Assembly (NCBI GenBank): GCA_025890175.1
Contig: JANPYM010000003.1
Coordinates: forward strand, 1,461,795-1,525,794
Source: Ciborinia camelliae
Lineage: Eukaryota; Ascomycota; Leotiomycetes; Helotiales; Sclerotiniaceae
Direction: 5' to 3'
DNA: 64,000 nucleotides
The notes below the pieces were generated by a model that was given only the letters and a program-made list of their open reading frames with translations, had not been told where the DNA came from and searched no databases. Below, one piece after another: positions 48,888-60,400 of this stretch (position 1 is its first letter; every line of letters starts with the position of its first letter). The position numbers were made by a program, and so were the translations under genes.

Positions 48888-49204
48888 TGCCAGTCAATCT
48901 TCTTGGTTGGTACATGATACCACACGCTCACGTTGCTCGCCGTTTGAAATCTTTCAAGGTCCTAATGCTTATGTTATTGACTGAATTTATCTAGAATCCA
49001 GAGAGTTTGCAATATTTCAAGTAAATTACATTAATGAAATGGATTCATAATCAACTTTATATAGCGGAATCAGTGGAACTTTTGAACCTTCTCATGGTTA
49101 ATGCCTTTGAATTCTTGTATCTTCTGATTATAACTTCTTATTTCAGTCAAGGTTTTTAGTTGCAGGTGTAACTGTAACGTGTTGAGGCCTTAACAAATAT
49201 TGTT
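48888..49204. other. No gene seen
   Basis: Former upstream region of the P450. An ATG at about 48916 on the minus strand opens a 33-codon frame that does not join the P450 by an evident intron. Confidence 0.5.
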
Positions 49205-49662
49205 CAGGGTTGGGCAACGGGTAGGGTATACCCGAAGTAACCCGGAACGAAACTCGGCGGGTTGATCATCCTTTTTTTCCTTTGCAGGGTAGGGTAGCTG
49301 GCCTCTAAAATGCTTCGGGTATCCAGGGTATCCGAGGTAAATATTACATGTAGTAGTATACATTTGACAATGAAAGAGGGTGTAGGTAGCAAACATTGGT
49401 GATGGGTGTCAAAGTAGATTTTATTTTATCCTTCACTTCATATTTTATTCAAATATATAAAAAGGGGGAAGGGTAGAGGGGGGGAAAGGAAAAGATCCGA
49501 TACTATTATCGGATCATTTTGATTCTCTAGTATACCGGTAGTTGGGAATAACTTCAACTTTAGACGACTATATTAGACGAACACATGAGAAATACCCGCG
49601 GGGTAGGGTGAACCACCCGTACAGGTCAATACCCCGGATAGGGTGCGGGTGCTCAAGCCGGA
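49205..49662. mobile_element. Possible non-autonomous hAT-type element
   Basis: The left end reads CAGGGTTGGGCAACGGGTAG, typical of hAT termini. The right end, read in reverse, gives GCTTGAGCACCCGCACCCTA, a degenerate inverted match. Both ends are followed inwards by runs of GGGTA/TACCC-like units (49210-49345 and 49596-49650), while the AT-rich middle has no transposase frame. I could not find a clean 8 bp target duplication, so the right boundary is uncertain. Confidence 0.4.
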
Positions 49663-50426
49663 AACCGTCGGTATCTACAAAATCAAATACGGTCTTGCTA
49701 CCTATCTAGATATCCTTGTTGGCAACGTTTTGAAAGAAATTTAGTTTTCTTCAAGGAGCGGGTTGAAGTAAGCACGGATGTCCGCCCGATGCATTTACTC
49801 CACCGTCGATCCCCAACATGTTGGTCCCCATTATAATGTTGCTGCACCTTGCCGAGCTTAGTCGTGGGATATGCAGGAGATATACTTATGGATCGCTGCA
49901 GTATAAAGGACGCTGCGGTAATGAATGTAAAAGCTGTCCATTCTTGCATCGAAGTATAATTCTTACGGTAGCCTCAAGCTACCGCGATAGATCGGCCTGA
50001 TATAGGTGCTGCAACCCTCTGCCTAGGCTCGACTTGTAATTCCAAGTGTATAAAAATGCAGTTCTAGGCAAGCTTGCATGTTGGGATCATGAGCGGAGAT
50101 TTGATGAAAAGCTTATCGGTGGTCAATTGAGGAAGGTATAATGCCTAGTATGGGCACAGAAAATATATTTAATGTAGATATCTAGAAGTGGGAATGTTGA
50201 GCTTCCATACCTGAGAGATTCGTGCTCTTGGCATTTTGGGTAGCCTATTTTCAGTTGGACGAACATGCAGTGCGTCCTAACCTTAGGTAGTCAGCATATA
50301 TTCCAACATTGCCCAGCTTGAGCAGAATCTTAACTTGTTCTCAAAATGACCTTGATACCTCATCCTACTGATTCTCAAATTCCCTCTTGTTGTATCTAAT
50401 CAATACCCTAACCATAGCATTAAGCT
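49663..50426. promoter_or_regulatory. Upstream region of the DUF7580/HeLo-like gene
   Basis: No gene seen. It holds the presumed promoter of the plus-strand gene at 50427. Confidence 0.4.
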
Positions 50427-51864
50427 ATGGTATTTGACCCTTTCTCTGTTATTGGTTATGTGGGCACAACTGCTGGGCTGATTGCCTTTCTCGCTTCGAC
50501 AATCTCCAGGCTGGAACAGTTCCAGCGCGATTACATAGACTCCTCGAAAAAGCTAAGATGGTATAGCACACAGACGGTTTCAGCCATGTGCAAATTAACT
50601 TCCTGGCAAAGGATTTGGTCTAATGGCTATTCTGAACAGGAGTATCTGTATTTTTGGGGCCAGGAAGGACTAATGGCCATCAGTGAGAAGTTTGAACTGA
50701 TTCGAATTGAAATGGAAGAAATCGAATTACTGCTGTACGGGGGCTCACACAAGGGAGAAAAATTCATAGAAGCCGCAGGAATGGAATGGAAGGAATTGCA
50801 GGACTGGCGGATCCAGTTGAGCACCAGAAATATCCACAAGCCGTCTGTCAACTTCATAAATAAAATCTGCTTCGCATCTTTCCGAGGCGCAAATTTGGAG
50901 GAACGAACGAGAAGATTACAAGACAAAGTGAATGATCTCTGGGACTTTTCAAAAGTCCAGTTTCGGGAAGCTCAGTACCAGACCACGATAAATCTGGAAG
51001 TGGACGGAATAGAATTACACCAACTCGTCAAACGGAAAAAATGGATGGAAGTGTGCGAGGCAGTTCTTACCCAGATGTACCAATTTTCAATAACCCGTGG
51101 GGTGTGGTCTCTTATTCTCAGCGCCCCTGATGAAGAAGGAGAGCCGTGTTCAATTGATCAGGAAACCGGAATCCGTGTCGAATTTGATGCTTGCTCAGAA
51201 AGCGCCAGATGCTCTGAGGGAGATTTGGGAATCGTCAGCTGTTATCCTTTTCACCTAGAGCCTAACATAGAGGCAATTACTAGGTGGTATGATAAAAGAG
51301 TGTGTCATCATACCCCCACGAGAGTCTGTCGATCGGAATCCTTTTCAGACCTATTCAGTAATAATCTGCCCAACGATCCAGATAAGACAAGGATGTTTGC
51401 CAAAGCCGCAGTTGGCCTTGTGAATTGGACAATGCTTCTGTGGAATGCCCCATGGACCAATGGAATATGCAGCTGCGGACTTCGATTTGTTACTGTTAAA
51501 CTTCAAAACGATTCTCCTGGAACTTTGGCGACATTTACTAGCGCGATAAGTTGTCCCAAGTCTGAAATAAATCACATTGCACGAAAGGCCTTACTGATGG
51601 GGACTTCTCTAGCTGAGATCGCACTCAAGGAATCTATTACTGTAATTGTTAGGGGTGATGACCCCTGAGCATTGCTTTGACTATGACAAGAGGTTGACAC
51701 GCGGAGATAAGTTCCATCCTGATGCTATTATAGTGTTTAAAGAAAATGTTATTGATCCGTAAGTACAAGGGTGCTTTCAATTATGAATTTTGGAGCTGAC
51801 AACGAGGTGTAGACTCGAAAAATATTTGAAGGGCATAACCAAGAAGTATTTGAATAAGTACTGA
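50427..51864 (+). pseudogene. HeLo-like/DUF7580-type protein gene with frameshifted tail
   Basis: A 413-codon frame from ATG 50427 (MVFDPFSVIGYVGTTAGLIA) stops at 51668. The N-terminal hydrophobic helix plus long helical part resembles fungal HeLo-type N-terminal domains. The C-terminal part (CGLRFVTVKLQNDSPGTLAT, then ARKALLMGTSLAEIALKE) resembles DUF7580. Directly past ..VIVRGDDP the next frame continues without loss as EHCFDYDKRLTRGDKFHPDA and ENVIDP, then a clean 54 nt intron (51759-51812, GTAAGT..TGTAG) joins LEKYLKGITKKYLNKY and a stop at 51864. One extra base near 51661-51666 (CCCCT) explains it. Such proteins are linked to heterokaryon incompatibility and cell death signalling; this role is family-level inference. 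The truncated form may still be made. Confidence 0.7.
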
Positions 51865-52124
51865 TAGTTCTAACCATATTTGAAATGAACCCAACAGTAA
51901 AGAGATTCTTATTATCCGAACCATTGAAACCCTTGGTTTCGCGGAGGAAAGATTTTGTGTAGAGGGTGTCTAAAATGGGATTATATTTGCGTAGACTCAT
52001 GGGCATCTGCAGATTGGAATCAACATCTCAAAAGGACAACTCACAATCTCAGATTCTAAATGATACTCAATCTCTCGTGAAATTTTCGATGGGCCGCTAA
52101 AATCAACATGCTATGTGCTATGTA

Positions 52125-55115
52125 TTATATCCTACTACGATTCGACAACTTCTTCTCCCCCATCTCCTCGATCTCTTTCTTCTTATGATAATGCGGTGCG
52201 AGCTCATGCAACCAGTTCGCTTTAATGGGAATGCAACTGCGCATATACTCCTTGGTGGTTTGTACCAGTTCATGATACACCACCAACTTAATAGGGGGAT
52301 CATTTGCCATCAATACCGACGAAGGATGTATATACACGGTGGTATTTCTCTTGACTGTTCGGTAACTATCGCCATCTCGCTGCAATCGCGCTGCGTTGGC
52401 AAAGAACCCTGCCGTGATCGCTTTCTGAATAGGCTCAATGTTCGACGCACCGCAGCTGGCAATTGTAACTTCCACGCGCTCACAAAGCTTCGCCAGTTGG
52501 TCTCGAACATCCCTAGCCCGTGTAAGAGAACGCTGCTGGAGGAAGTTCTCCTTTGCCCAGACAGGACTAAAATCACTATCCACCCATTGGTTCCAAATAT
52601 TCAGGTAGGTAAGGTGATCACCTCCTTCCTTGATCGTGAAGCGCGCTCGTGCGCTATCTGCATGCACTCTTTGTTCTCCCTTGGGACGGAAGAATAATGC
52701 TGAGCTTTCACCTAGCATCGCCATGATACTCAACACTTCGTCAGAGCAGGCCAATTGGTCTGAAGCAATGATTGACTTCGCAACTTGAGGATCAGTTGGA
52801 AATTCGGCCATTTGTCTTCCAATCTTGGTCAGCTCTCCTCGATTGTTCAAAGCCGACAAGGCATATAGCTGATTGAGAGCACCAATTAAGGTCTCTGTGG
52901 GTGGAGGGTCCATAAAGTCAAAGGTCAAGAGATCGTTGATTCCGAGTGACTTAAGTAGCAGTACTGTACCATTCAGATTTGTTCGTTGAATTTCAGGCGT
53001 AGTACTTTCTTCCATTTCGTTCATGAACGCCCATTTTGTATACAAACGGAAGCACTTTCCAGGTCCTACACGACCAGCACGGCCACTTCTTTGATTCGCA
53101 GACGCCCGTGAACATGCTACTGTAACTAACTTTGACATTCCGGTCGCTGGATTGTAAACATTCTCCTTTACAAATCCTGGGTCAATAACATATACAATGC
53201 CATCGATGGTCAAACTTGTCTCTGCAATATTGGTTGCTAAGACGACTTTTCGTGCACCTTTAGGGGTCGGTTCGAAAATCTTTGTTTGTAGATCGGTTGG
53301 AAGATTTGCGTAAATAGGACAAATAACGAGCTCGGGTACTCTCGAGCCCAATTTTTTTGAAATGTCACTTATTCGTTCTTCCGCTGCCTCAATCTCATCT
53401 TGACCTGTTAAAAATATCAGCACATCACCACTTGGCTGGGAGGTATGTATCTGAAATAGTGTGGTAATAGCCGCAGCAAGATAATTTGCTTCCGGTTGAG
53501 GGGTGTTGTAGATTTCGACTGGGTAGCTGCGGCCTTTTACGTTGAAGATAGGAGCTCCATCGAAAAATTCCGAGAAAGCCTGTGCGTTGATTGTCGCCGA
53601 GGCGATGAGGAGCTTAATTGATGGCCTCTCCTTAGCAAGATCTTTGAGTAGAGCGAGCAGTATGTCGGTATGCACAGTCCGTTCGTGAGCTTCATCAATC
53701 ATGATCACCTGATACTCATCCAGAGAAGGTGTTATCATCACCTCTTTCAAAAGATGTCCATCAGTCATGTACTTTATAAGAGTTTTGTCGCTAGTACAAT
53801 CTTCAAAACGAATAGCATAACCAACTTCATTGCCAATCTTGCATCCCATTTCTTCCGACACACGTTGAGCAACGGACATGGCAGCCACTCTCCTTGGTTG
53901 CGTTACTCCGATTTTCATCCCCCCCTTAGTATACCCTGCTTCATGTAGGTATTGGGGCAATTGAGTAGTCTTCCCAGAACCCGTCTCGCCGACCAGGATA
54001 ATAGTCTGAAACTGTTCAAGAGCAGCGAGAAATTCGTCCTTGTAAGCGTAGATGGGAAGGTTTTTCCTAGTTTCCTCGATAGTCTTTGCCTTCTGCTCAG
54101 CAGCCTTCAACTGTTCACCTAGGAACCTTGCTTCCTTATCCAAACCCTGCCCGGGCAACTTTGAATCCATGATCCACTTGATCCCTTGTTCCTCGTCCAA
54201 AATGTAATCATATTCGCCTTGATCAACTCGTTCGGTGCTTTGGATTTGATTTTTGGCTAGGCTTAACTGCTGCCGCTCCCACTCCTCATGCTCGGTAACG
54301 AATTTCTCCTGGCCATATTCGTCTCTCTCAACATAGCGTTTATATAATGCATCTTGTTTCTTTTTCTGATTGAGTTTCCCTTTCTCTGTGATATAGTCGT
54401 CTGGCATAGCGTAGCCATCTAGGTGATCATCGATCCTTAGTCTTTCATCGGCAAGTCGAAGAACCTCTCGATTCTTGGCAAATTCTGCCTTCTCTTTCGC
54501 AGACAAGTTAGAATAAGGATCGTTCAGCTCCCTTGTCTCATCCTCGACCTGTCTCCGCAGTAAAGCGAGCCGCTCCGTCTCACGCTTCTTCAAGTATTCT
54601 TGCCTCGACCTTTCCCTGAGATCTGGCATTGCGGCACTCCTTGCAGCAGCATCATCGGCCAAAGCTCTTCTCTGTGCCATGATGGGATCGGATCTATCCT
54701 CGAGGATTTTCTTCGACTTATCAGAATTCTTCGACAGCAGCCTCTGCGCGAAAGCATCTTTCTCTGCTTGATCCTTCCTTCGTTCTTTCTCTGTATCAGA
54801 GATGTCATCGTCTGAGTGGCTCGTTTTGACCCGTTTGGAAGCAGGCTCCTGGAATTCTGGTTCTTCTTCAGAAACGTATTCTTCGTCGCCCCATCGATCC
54901 TCATAATCATCATTCGCCTTATTTCGGATATTCTTCGACCTCTGCTCTGTATTCTGGCGAGGGGATCTGTCTCGACGAGGAGACCTTTCTCGATGTCTGT
55001 CGCGCCGTGAAGAGCTCTCGCGATGTGACTTTTTATCCTTCTTCTTTGCTATCACCTTCGCTGGACCAATTTCCTCTTCCTCCATAGGAAGAAGTGCATA
55101 TTTTTTGGAAGCCAT
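52125..55115 (-). CDS. PRP2: DEAH-box spliceosomal RNA helicase (Prp2/DHX16 type)
   Basis: ATP-dependent helicase that remodels the spliceosome before the first splicing step. Intronless, 996 residues from ATG 55115 (MASKKYALLPMEEEEIGPAK); the frame runs on to a TTG at 55193 but no ATG lies above. Residues 1-200 are charged with RS-like repeats (RRDRHRERSPRRDRSPR). Helicase core: motif I GETGSGKTTQLPQY at about 376, Ia TQPRRVAAMSVAQRV, motif II DEAH at about 474, motif III SAT at 506, TNIAETSLTIDGIVYVIDPG, and motif VI QRSGRAGR at about 675. The HA2/OB region follows (FMDPPPTETLIGALNQLYAL) and the end is LHELAPHYHKKKEIEEM. Long acidic/basic N-terminus and C-terminus fit Prp2 better than Prp16, Prp22 or Prp43. 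Confidence 0.95.
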   Translation of the reverse strand: MASKKYALLPMEEEEIGPAKVIAKKKDKKSHRESSSRRDRHRERSPRRDRSPRQNTEQRSKNIRNKANDDYEDRWGDEEYVSEEEPEFQEPASKRVKTSHSDDDISDTEKERRKDQAEKDAFAQRLLSKNSDKSKKILEDRSDPIMAQRRALADDAAARSAAMPDLRERSRQEYLKKRETERLALLRRQVEDETRELNDPYSNLSAKEKAEFAKNREVLRLADERLRIDDHLDGYAMPDDYITEKGKLNQKKKQDALYKRYVERDEYGQEKFVTEHEEWERQQLSLAKNQIQSTERVDQGEYDYILDEEQGIKWIMDSKLPGQGLDKEARFLGEQLKAAEQKAKTIEETRKNLPIYAYKDEFLAALEQFQTIILVGETGSGKTTQLPQYLHEAGYTKGGMKIGVTQPRRVAAMSVAQRVSEEMGCKIGNEVGYAIRFEDCTSDKTLIKYMTDGHLLKEVMITPSLDEYQVIMIDEAHERTVHTDILLALLKDLAKERPSIKLLIASATINAQAFSEFFDGAPIFNVKGRSYPVEIYNTPQPEANYLAAAITTLFQIHTSQPSGDVLIFLTGQDEIEAAEERISDISKKLGSRVPELVICPIYANLPTDLQTKIFEPTPKGARKVVLATNIAETSLTIDGIVYVIDPGFVKENVYNPATGMSKLVTVACSRASANQRSGRAGRVGPGKCFRLYTKWAFMNEMEESTTPEIQRTNLNGTVLLLKSLGINDLLTFDFMDPPPTETLIGALNQLYALSALNNRGELTKIGRQMAEFPTDPQVAKSIIASDQLACSDEVLSIMAMLGESSALFFRPKGEQRVHADSARARFTIKEGGDHLTYLNIWNQWVDSDFSPVWAKENFLQQRSLTRARDVRDQLAKLCERVEVTIASCGASNIEPIQKAITAGFFANAARLQRDGDSYRTVKRNTTVYIHPSSVLMANDPPIKLVVYHELVQTTKEYMRSCIPIKANWLHELAPHYHKKKEIEEMGEKKLSNRSRI

Positions 55116-55425
55116 TCTCTGTTGATGTAAAGGTGGCTCCGCGGTGAGGGAAGACTGCTCTAAATTAAGTGAGACAAGCGGCTTTTGGTACAAATTATTG
55201 AAGGAACTGATGGAGGTCGCAGCCTCGCGAGATGCATGATGTGATGGATTGCTTGAAGCTCAAATAAGTGGGACTTTAGACAAGCCGATGATTACCCGGT
55301 GGTTCAATATAGCATTTCTGAACCTCACTTCAGTGAATGAAATTCGTGCGGTGCGACGGAATGGGATGAAAAACAATTAATAATTCAACATTTGAATTGG
55401 AATATAAGTAAAAGGGCCGGGCAAA
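55116..55425. promoter_or_regulatory. Divergent promoter of PRP2 and the small mitochondrial gene
   Basis: 310 bp between outward-facing start codons, no coding signal. Confidence 0.5.
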
Positions 55426-55835
55426 ATGAATCGCACTTCAATGAGTCTCTGGAGGAGCTCCAGATACCTGGCAATGAGGGGCACACCCATACCACAGCGA
55501 CGATTCGCATCCTCAGAAACTCCATCACCTACTGCAAGTCTCCTCGTGTCTTTCCTACATTCTAAGCTCTATGTCATACCATTTCGTCCATTCAATGATA
55601 CGGAAAGCTAACATTCACTCAGCGCGCCTTTTACAAAACTTTCACCCGCCCCATCGCAAAAACCCTCCTAATGGCAACTTTCATATATCAATTGACTTAT
55701 TGGGCCTGGGTGAAATTGGAAAAGGATGAACTGAAAGAGGACAAACGGAGGGAAATAAAAGAGCTTGAGGCGGAACTGGAGAAGGTCAGTGGAGGGGCTA
55801 TTAAGGGTGAGGATGTGAAGGTCAAAGGTATTTGA
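55426..55835 (+). CDS. Small mitochondrial single-helix membrane protein
   Basis: Model: exons 55426-55545 and 55623-55835, 110 residues; a 77 nt intron with donor GTGTCT and CTAACATTCACTCAG at its end. The N-terminus MNRTSMSLWRSSRYLAMRGT, rich in Arg and Ser without acids, with RRFASSE as a likely cleavage region, looks like a mitochondrial presequence. A single membrane helix follows (AKTLLMATFIYQLTYWAWV), then a charged helix (EDKRREIKELEAELEKV). This plan is shared by small inner-membrane assembly factors. I do not recognise the exact family. The donor is weak, so the junction could differ by a few codons. Confidence 0.68.
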
Positions 55836-57412
55836 GTACCTGGTATATTTGAGGAGCGGTGGTAATACCTATGAACGAAGGCAAAGCACATATGGCCATT
55901 CGAATGAACAAGCTCTACATGATGGAAAGGAAGAGGTGAAACCATTGCTACCAGAAAAAGTCGCTTCCATAATCTGGTAATCGTTGCTTGCCAGTTTGGA
56001 TTCTATAATCGCATTCGCTGTACTGCGCCAGCTTGTGAATGAGATCTCGTTGTTTGCGATATTCCCGTCAGTGTCATGTTCGGGTTTGCGCAATCCAGAA
56101 CCTGAACATTTGCAAACATTATGTTGGTGCGCGGTAACCTGAAGACTAGGAGGACTGTCACTTCAAGTTCATAAGTTCCAAAATAAGGACATGACAATAC
56201 AATGTTACACCATGTTGGCATCATACCATACTCTTGCCTCGAAAACATTGGCTATGAAATGTATTTGGCGCTTTGCACCATAGGGTCGGATTTTCAGCAA
56301 AGTAAGTCAACATGGTATTTATTTTCTTAGTTGATTGCGTGCATAACCAAAAAGCATCAAGCATCTTCTTTGCATATGCACATTTTTCTACCTTCTCCGT
56401 TAATAATATTCTGCTTCTTCCCTTGCTCAAAAGAATTGGCCAAAAAAAAATTGTATGAAGTGTAGCAAGCACTCTCTCTCTGTAATGAAACTGTCAACTT
56501 ACTTTTTTTTAACCCCATGGTTCTCTTATATCCTTGCTCTTTCTTTTTTTTAACTATTAAATTTGTTTGGGTAATGGGTAGGTAGTTATTTGGATGGGCT
56601 TGAGATTTGAAGAGAAGAAAGGGGAAGGAAGGGATTGGGGGATGGGATGGGAGGATTACAAGGGGATGGGCAGGCAGTCACTCAATCAAGTCATCAATCA
56701 CACCAAGTCACTTCACTCATTAAACCGGATCTCCAGGCCCATGAGGACAAGAAGGCGGTTGCATGTAATAGACCCCAATATTTTTTTTCCTATTTAAATG
56801 TTAGCGATGAACGCGAAGCGGGGACTTGCCAAGTGAGCTAGAGAGAGAGTATTTGCTTATTTTGATGGTAAGTAGAGTTATTTGGATATATCACCAGTAG
56901 TTTGGTTGCTGTGGTGAATTATAAATGAATGATTGGATGGGCGGGAGGTGTACGGCTGGAGAGAAGCGAGAAAGTTTTTGGGCGAGGTCGGTGAACTTGG
57001 GAGAAGGAAGAAGAGTGCCGTATAGACGAAACAATGGCAATGGATATCATTGTGTAAATGTTGTAGGCGATGGTTCTCTTGGTACTCTTATACTATTCGT
57101 AGTATCTCGAGGACCGTACTTGAAAGGTTGGCCCAGTGCCTCCGAGAAATATTACAGGGAAGCTAACATTTGTGATTCGTGATGACACCCCGTCGCTGTA
57201 ATATTGGGGAGCTGTGCATGAATGAAGTTGAATGTGCGAGAGCAAAAGCAAATTATTGGAGGGCTCTTTGGAATACTTCAATTTTGAACCATTCTATTAA
57301 TTTCTTCCAAACATGGTATCTAAGCGTCCATCACTTCATCATATGTGACAATCTACTATATATCAACCGAACCCAACTCATTCTTCATAAAAAAAAATTG
57401 GCTATATCCCAA
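55836..57412. other. 1.6 kb convergent spacer, no gene supported
   Basis: It lies between the small mitochondrial gene and the end of URB2. Several short frames on both strands (for example plus 56594-56797, minus 56221-56472) lack domains. Poly-T runs at 56501-56550. Confidence 0.5.
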
Positions 57413-60400
57413 TCAAGCACCCTTCCATCTTCCAAATCTAACCCAATCTCTATACAAAGTTCCCCAAACTGCCCTTGCGCTCGCATCCAACCCATCAACC
57501 ACAGCCTTCCGCCCTTCCATATCAGTGCATCCAAATATTGCATACAACCCAGGTATCATAGCGGCTCTGAGTTCTGGCTTCATTGTCATTTCAAGGTTAA
57601 ACTTTATGTATGTCTGAAGTATGATGTGCATGTGTTGGCCAGCGATCCTTTTGGCCTTGGCCACAGCAGATGTAAGATTATTCGTAGATGAATGTGATAT
57701 TGAATTGGGTGTAGGGTCGCAGATAAGGGTAAGAAGACGAGTGAAAGACTCCGCGGCGATTGGTGATAGAGCGTGTGGAGAAGTTGACGTGGTGGATGTC
57801 TGGAAGTGTGGTAGCCAGGGAGGTGAGGTAAAGGCCTGAAGAAGCCTTTTAGAGGTATGTGAGTGGGCTGTAAAGAGGCAGCGAAGGAGAGGCTGTAGAA
57901 CTTGAATGACGCAATGAAGATGCCCCTCCAGACGGAAGCGATGGTTGGTAAGAACGACCTTCATTAAGGTGCAGAGACGGATGAAGATATTGCTAGCTTG
58001 GGAGGTGGGGAGAGAAGGTCCTTTGCTAGAGCATATTATGGCTATTATGGCAAGAGTACGGTCGACAGACCATTGGGAGAGGGCACGACGCTGAGGGTTT
58101 GTTAGTTACATCATCTTCGGAAGATTATCGAGTTTGGAATCTTGCCTTTGTCTTCAACATCATCTCCATAATTTCCCCCAATAAAGCAAATACTCGGTAT
58201 GAGCGAGTTTTGATTATTTGGGTGCAAAACAAATCGTACGCTAGGCAGAGATCCATTGGCCTTGGCACCGTATTTGCATTGATATGCTCGTATCCTATAT
58301 CTATGATGGGTTAGCGATAATTGACAAAAGGCAAAGTGGTATTGAACATACTATCACATGCGCTAATAACATATTTCACAGCTACCAACTTATCCAATTG
58401 GGTCAACCCAATCAATTCCTCGCCGAATAAACGTTGGACAAGCTGTAACTTTTCCACATTGTCCATTTCAGAAGTTATTGTTTCCATCTTTTTCTTTATG
58501 CCGGCTCTACCAGCAGAGGTATTGATAAAAGCTTCCAAATCGGTGTGAAGAATCCCATTTTCATTGCTTGATGCATGAGCCGCGAAAAATTCCGGTAAAA
58601 TCTGGCGTACAGTATCCACTTCTGGCCTCCCTTCATTCAACTTCGTAATGTATGCTTGACCTTCTGCAGCGACTGCTTCAAGCTGTGACGATTCCACACT
58701 CATGGATTCTAGGGCCTGAAGAATTACAACGACTGACAATGAGCCATCCCTATGGCTCCCAACCTCGTCTCTCTTGGGTTTCTTTTTTAGTCGATTTTGC
58801 AATCGGATAAGAAGAAACTGCCTGAAAGATGTGCAAAGATTTGTGAAATCATGGCTGCTGATAATAGCTAGATCATTGAGTTGTTTCGATTTGGCGATAA
58901 GAACAGCAAATAATGAGTGTGATGTGGAGATAAATGGCAAAGTCTTCTCGCCTTTGGACTTCTTTTCGTCGTTGTTAAACTTGGAAAGTTTATCATGGAA
59001 ATAACTTATGGCGTCCAAAATGTAGGTGCGATTGTGAGACTGATCTAAATTGCTGGTAATATGCCTAATGGAAATCAGTAACGAAGAACCAAAAGAAGAA
59101 TGGTGTGAATAATACATACGACAAAGTCAGCTTAACAAGCTCTTTCAAGGTAACAAGGGTTTCCAATCGCCTAGGCATTTCCTCGAACCCAGCTTTCTTG
59201 ATCAATTTCTCAATTTCTTCGAAATCCTTGTATTTCATGCCCTGCTATCGAGTTAGCAATGCTTGAAGTTTAGGTGATTGTACTAACCTTGTAGAATGTA
59301 GGGCGATGCATGATCTTTAGTTTCAGTGCCAGGATGGCAGGATAACACTCAGGAGACTGTGCTAAGAGGTCTATCGGCCAGCTTTGCATGATACGCTCTC
59401 TTTCCCTTTTAGTGAACACCTCGAGTGGTAGTTGAGTTAAAGATTCGATAACTACCCGGTTACATGTAGGGGTAGCGAGAAGAGGATTTTCTTTTTGAGT
59501 TTGGCAGTTCAATAGGACGTCGATGAATCGGCCTTCAATAAATTAGTAAATGAACTTGATTGGTCAGTAGTAGAGAAAGTGGCTTACTTATGATACTAGG
59601 GTTATTGAGTACATACTCTTGACGCAAAACTCCAAACCACAAGGCAGCAAATGCTTCATGATTCAATCCATGATCGGCTTTGATGTTGGTGGTGAAAGAA
59701 GCTATCCAGAGGACATTTTTTAATAGCAACTCAAAAGCACTGTCCTGTAACTTTACTCCTAGCCTATACGTCTGTTAGCATCATGTTACTCGTGTGTACT
59801 GCATGTACTCCGGGGGTACGTACTCGAGAACCCGGGGATATTCTTGGAAGAGGGAATTATAAAATGACCATGCAGTCCATTGAGCTCCTCGTGATAGTGT
59901 ATTGAGATGAATAGGCCACTTCTCAATGCCTGCCGCCTTTAGATCAATCAAAGATCCGATAGAAGGACCTAGATGCTGAAGACAACGTAAAACTACCGGT
60001 GATGCAAGGCTTTCCAATTTCGTCCCCCTTTCGGCTGAATTCCATGCTGAGCAGGCGCATCGGAAGATTTCCAAATTATCTAGCCCCTTGTGACTAAACG
60101 TTTGGATGGATAATATGCTAAAAGGGCTAGCTTGTTGCTCCCACAGCTCGGCAATTTCATCCAAATGAGAAGGCTGCATCCATTGGAAGGACCGAGTCAG
60201 AACTCTCCAGGCCCGCCAGCTATATCTGTCATCCAAAGATCTGAAACTTCCATTATCGAAAGTGACATGGTATAGACGCGATCCAATGATATCTACAACA
60301 TCTTCCCTTGCAATTGAGTTCGCGATAGCGTCAAGTATGGTAACAACAGCTCCCGGTTGATTTTCAATTTCGATGGCTAGCCAATCAACCAATTGTACTA

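Noticed and set aside
55116..55193. N-terminal extension of Prp2
   Set aside because: The frame is open but begins at TTG; the first ATG is 55115 and gives the expected charged N-terminus.
57179..57691. 170-codon plus-strand frame
   Set aside because: Half of it lies antisense to the conserved Urb2 C-terminal domain; the rest has no domain.
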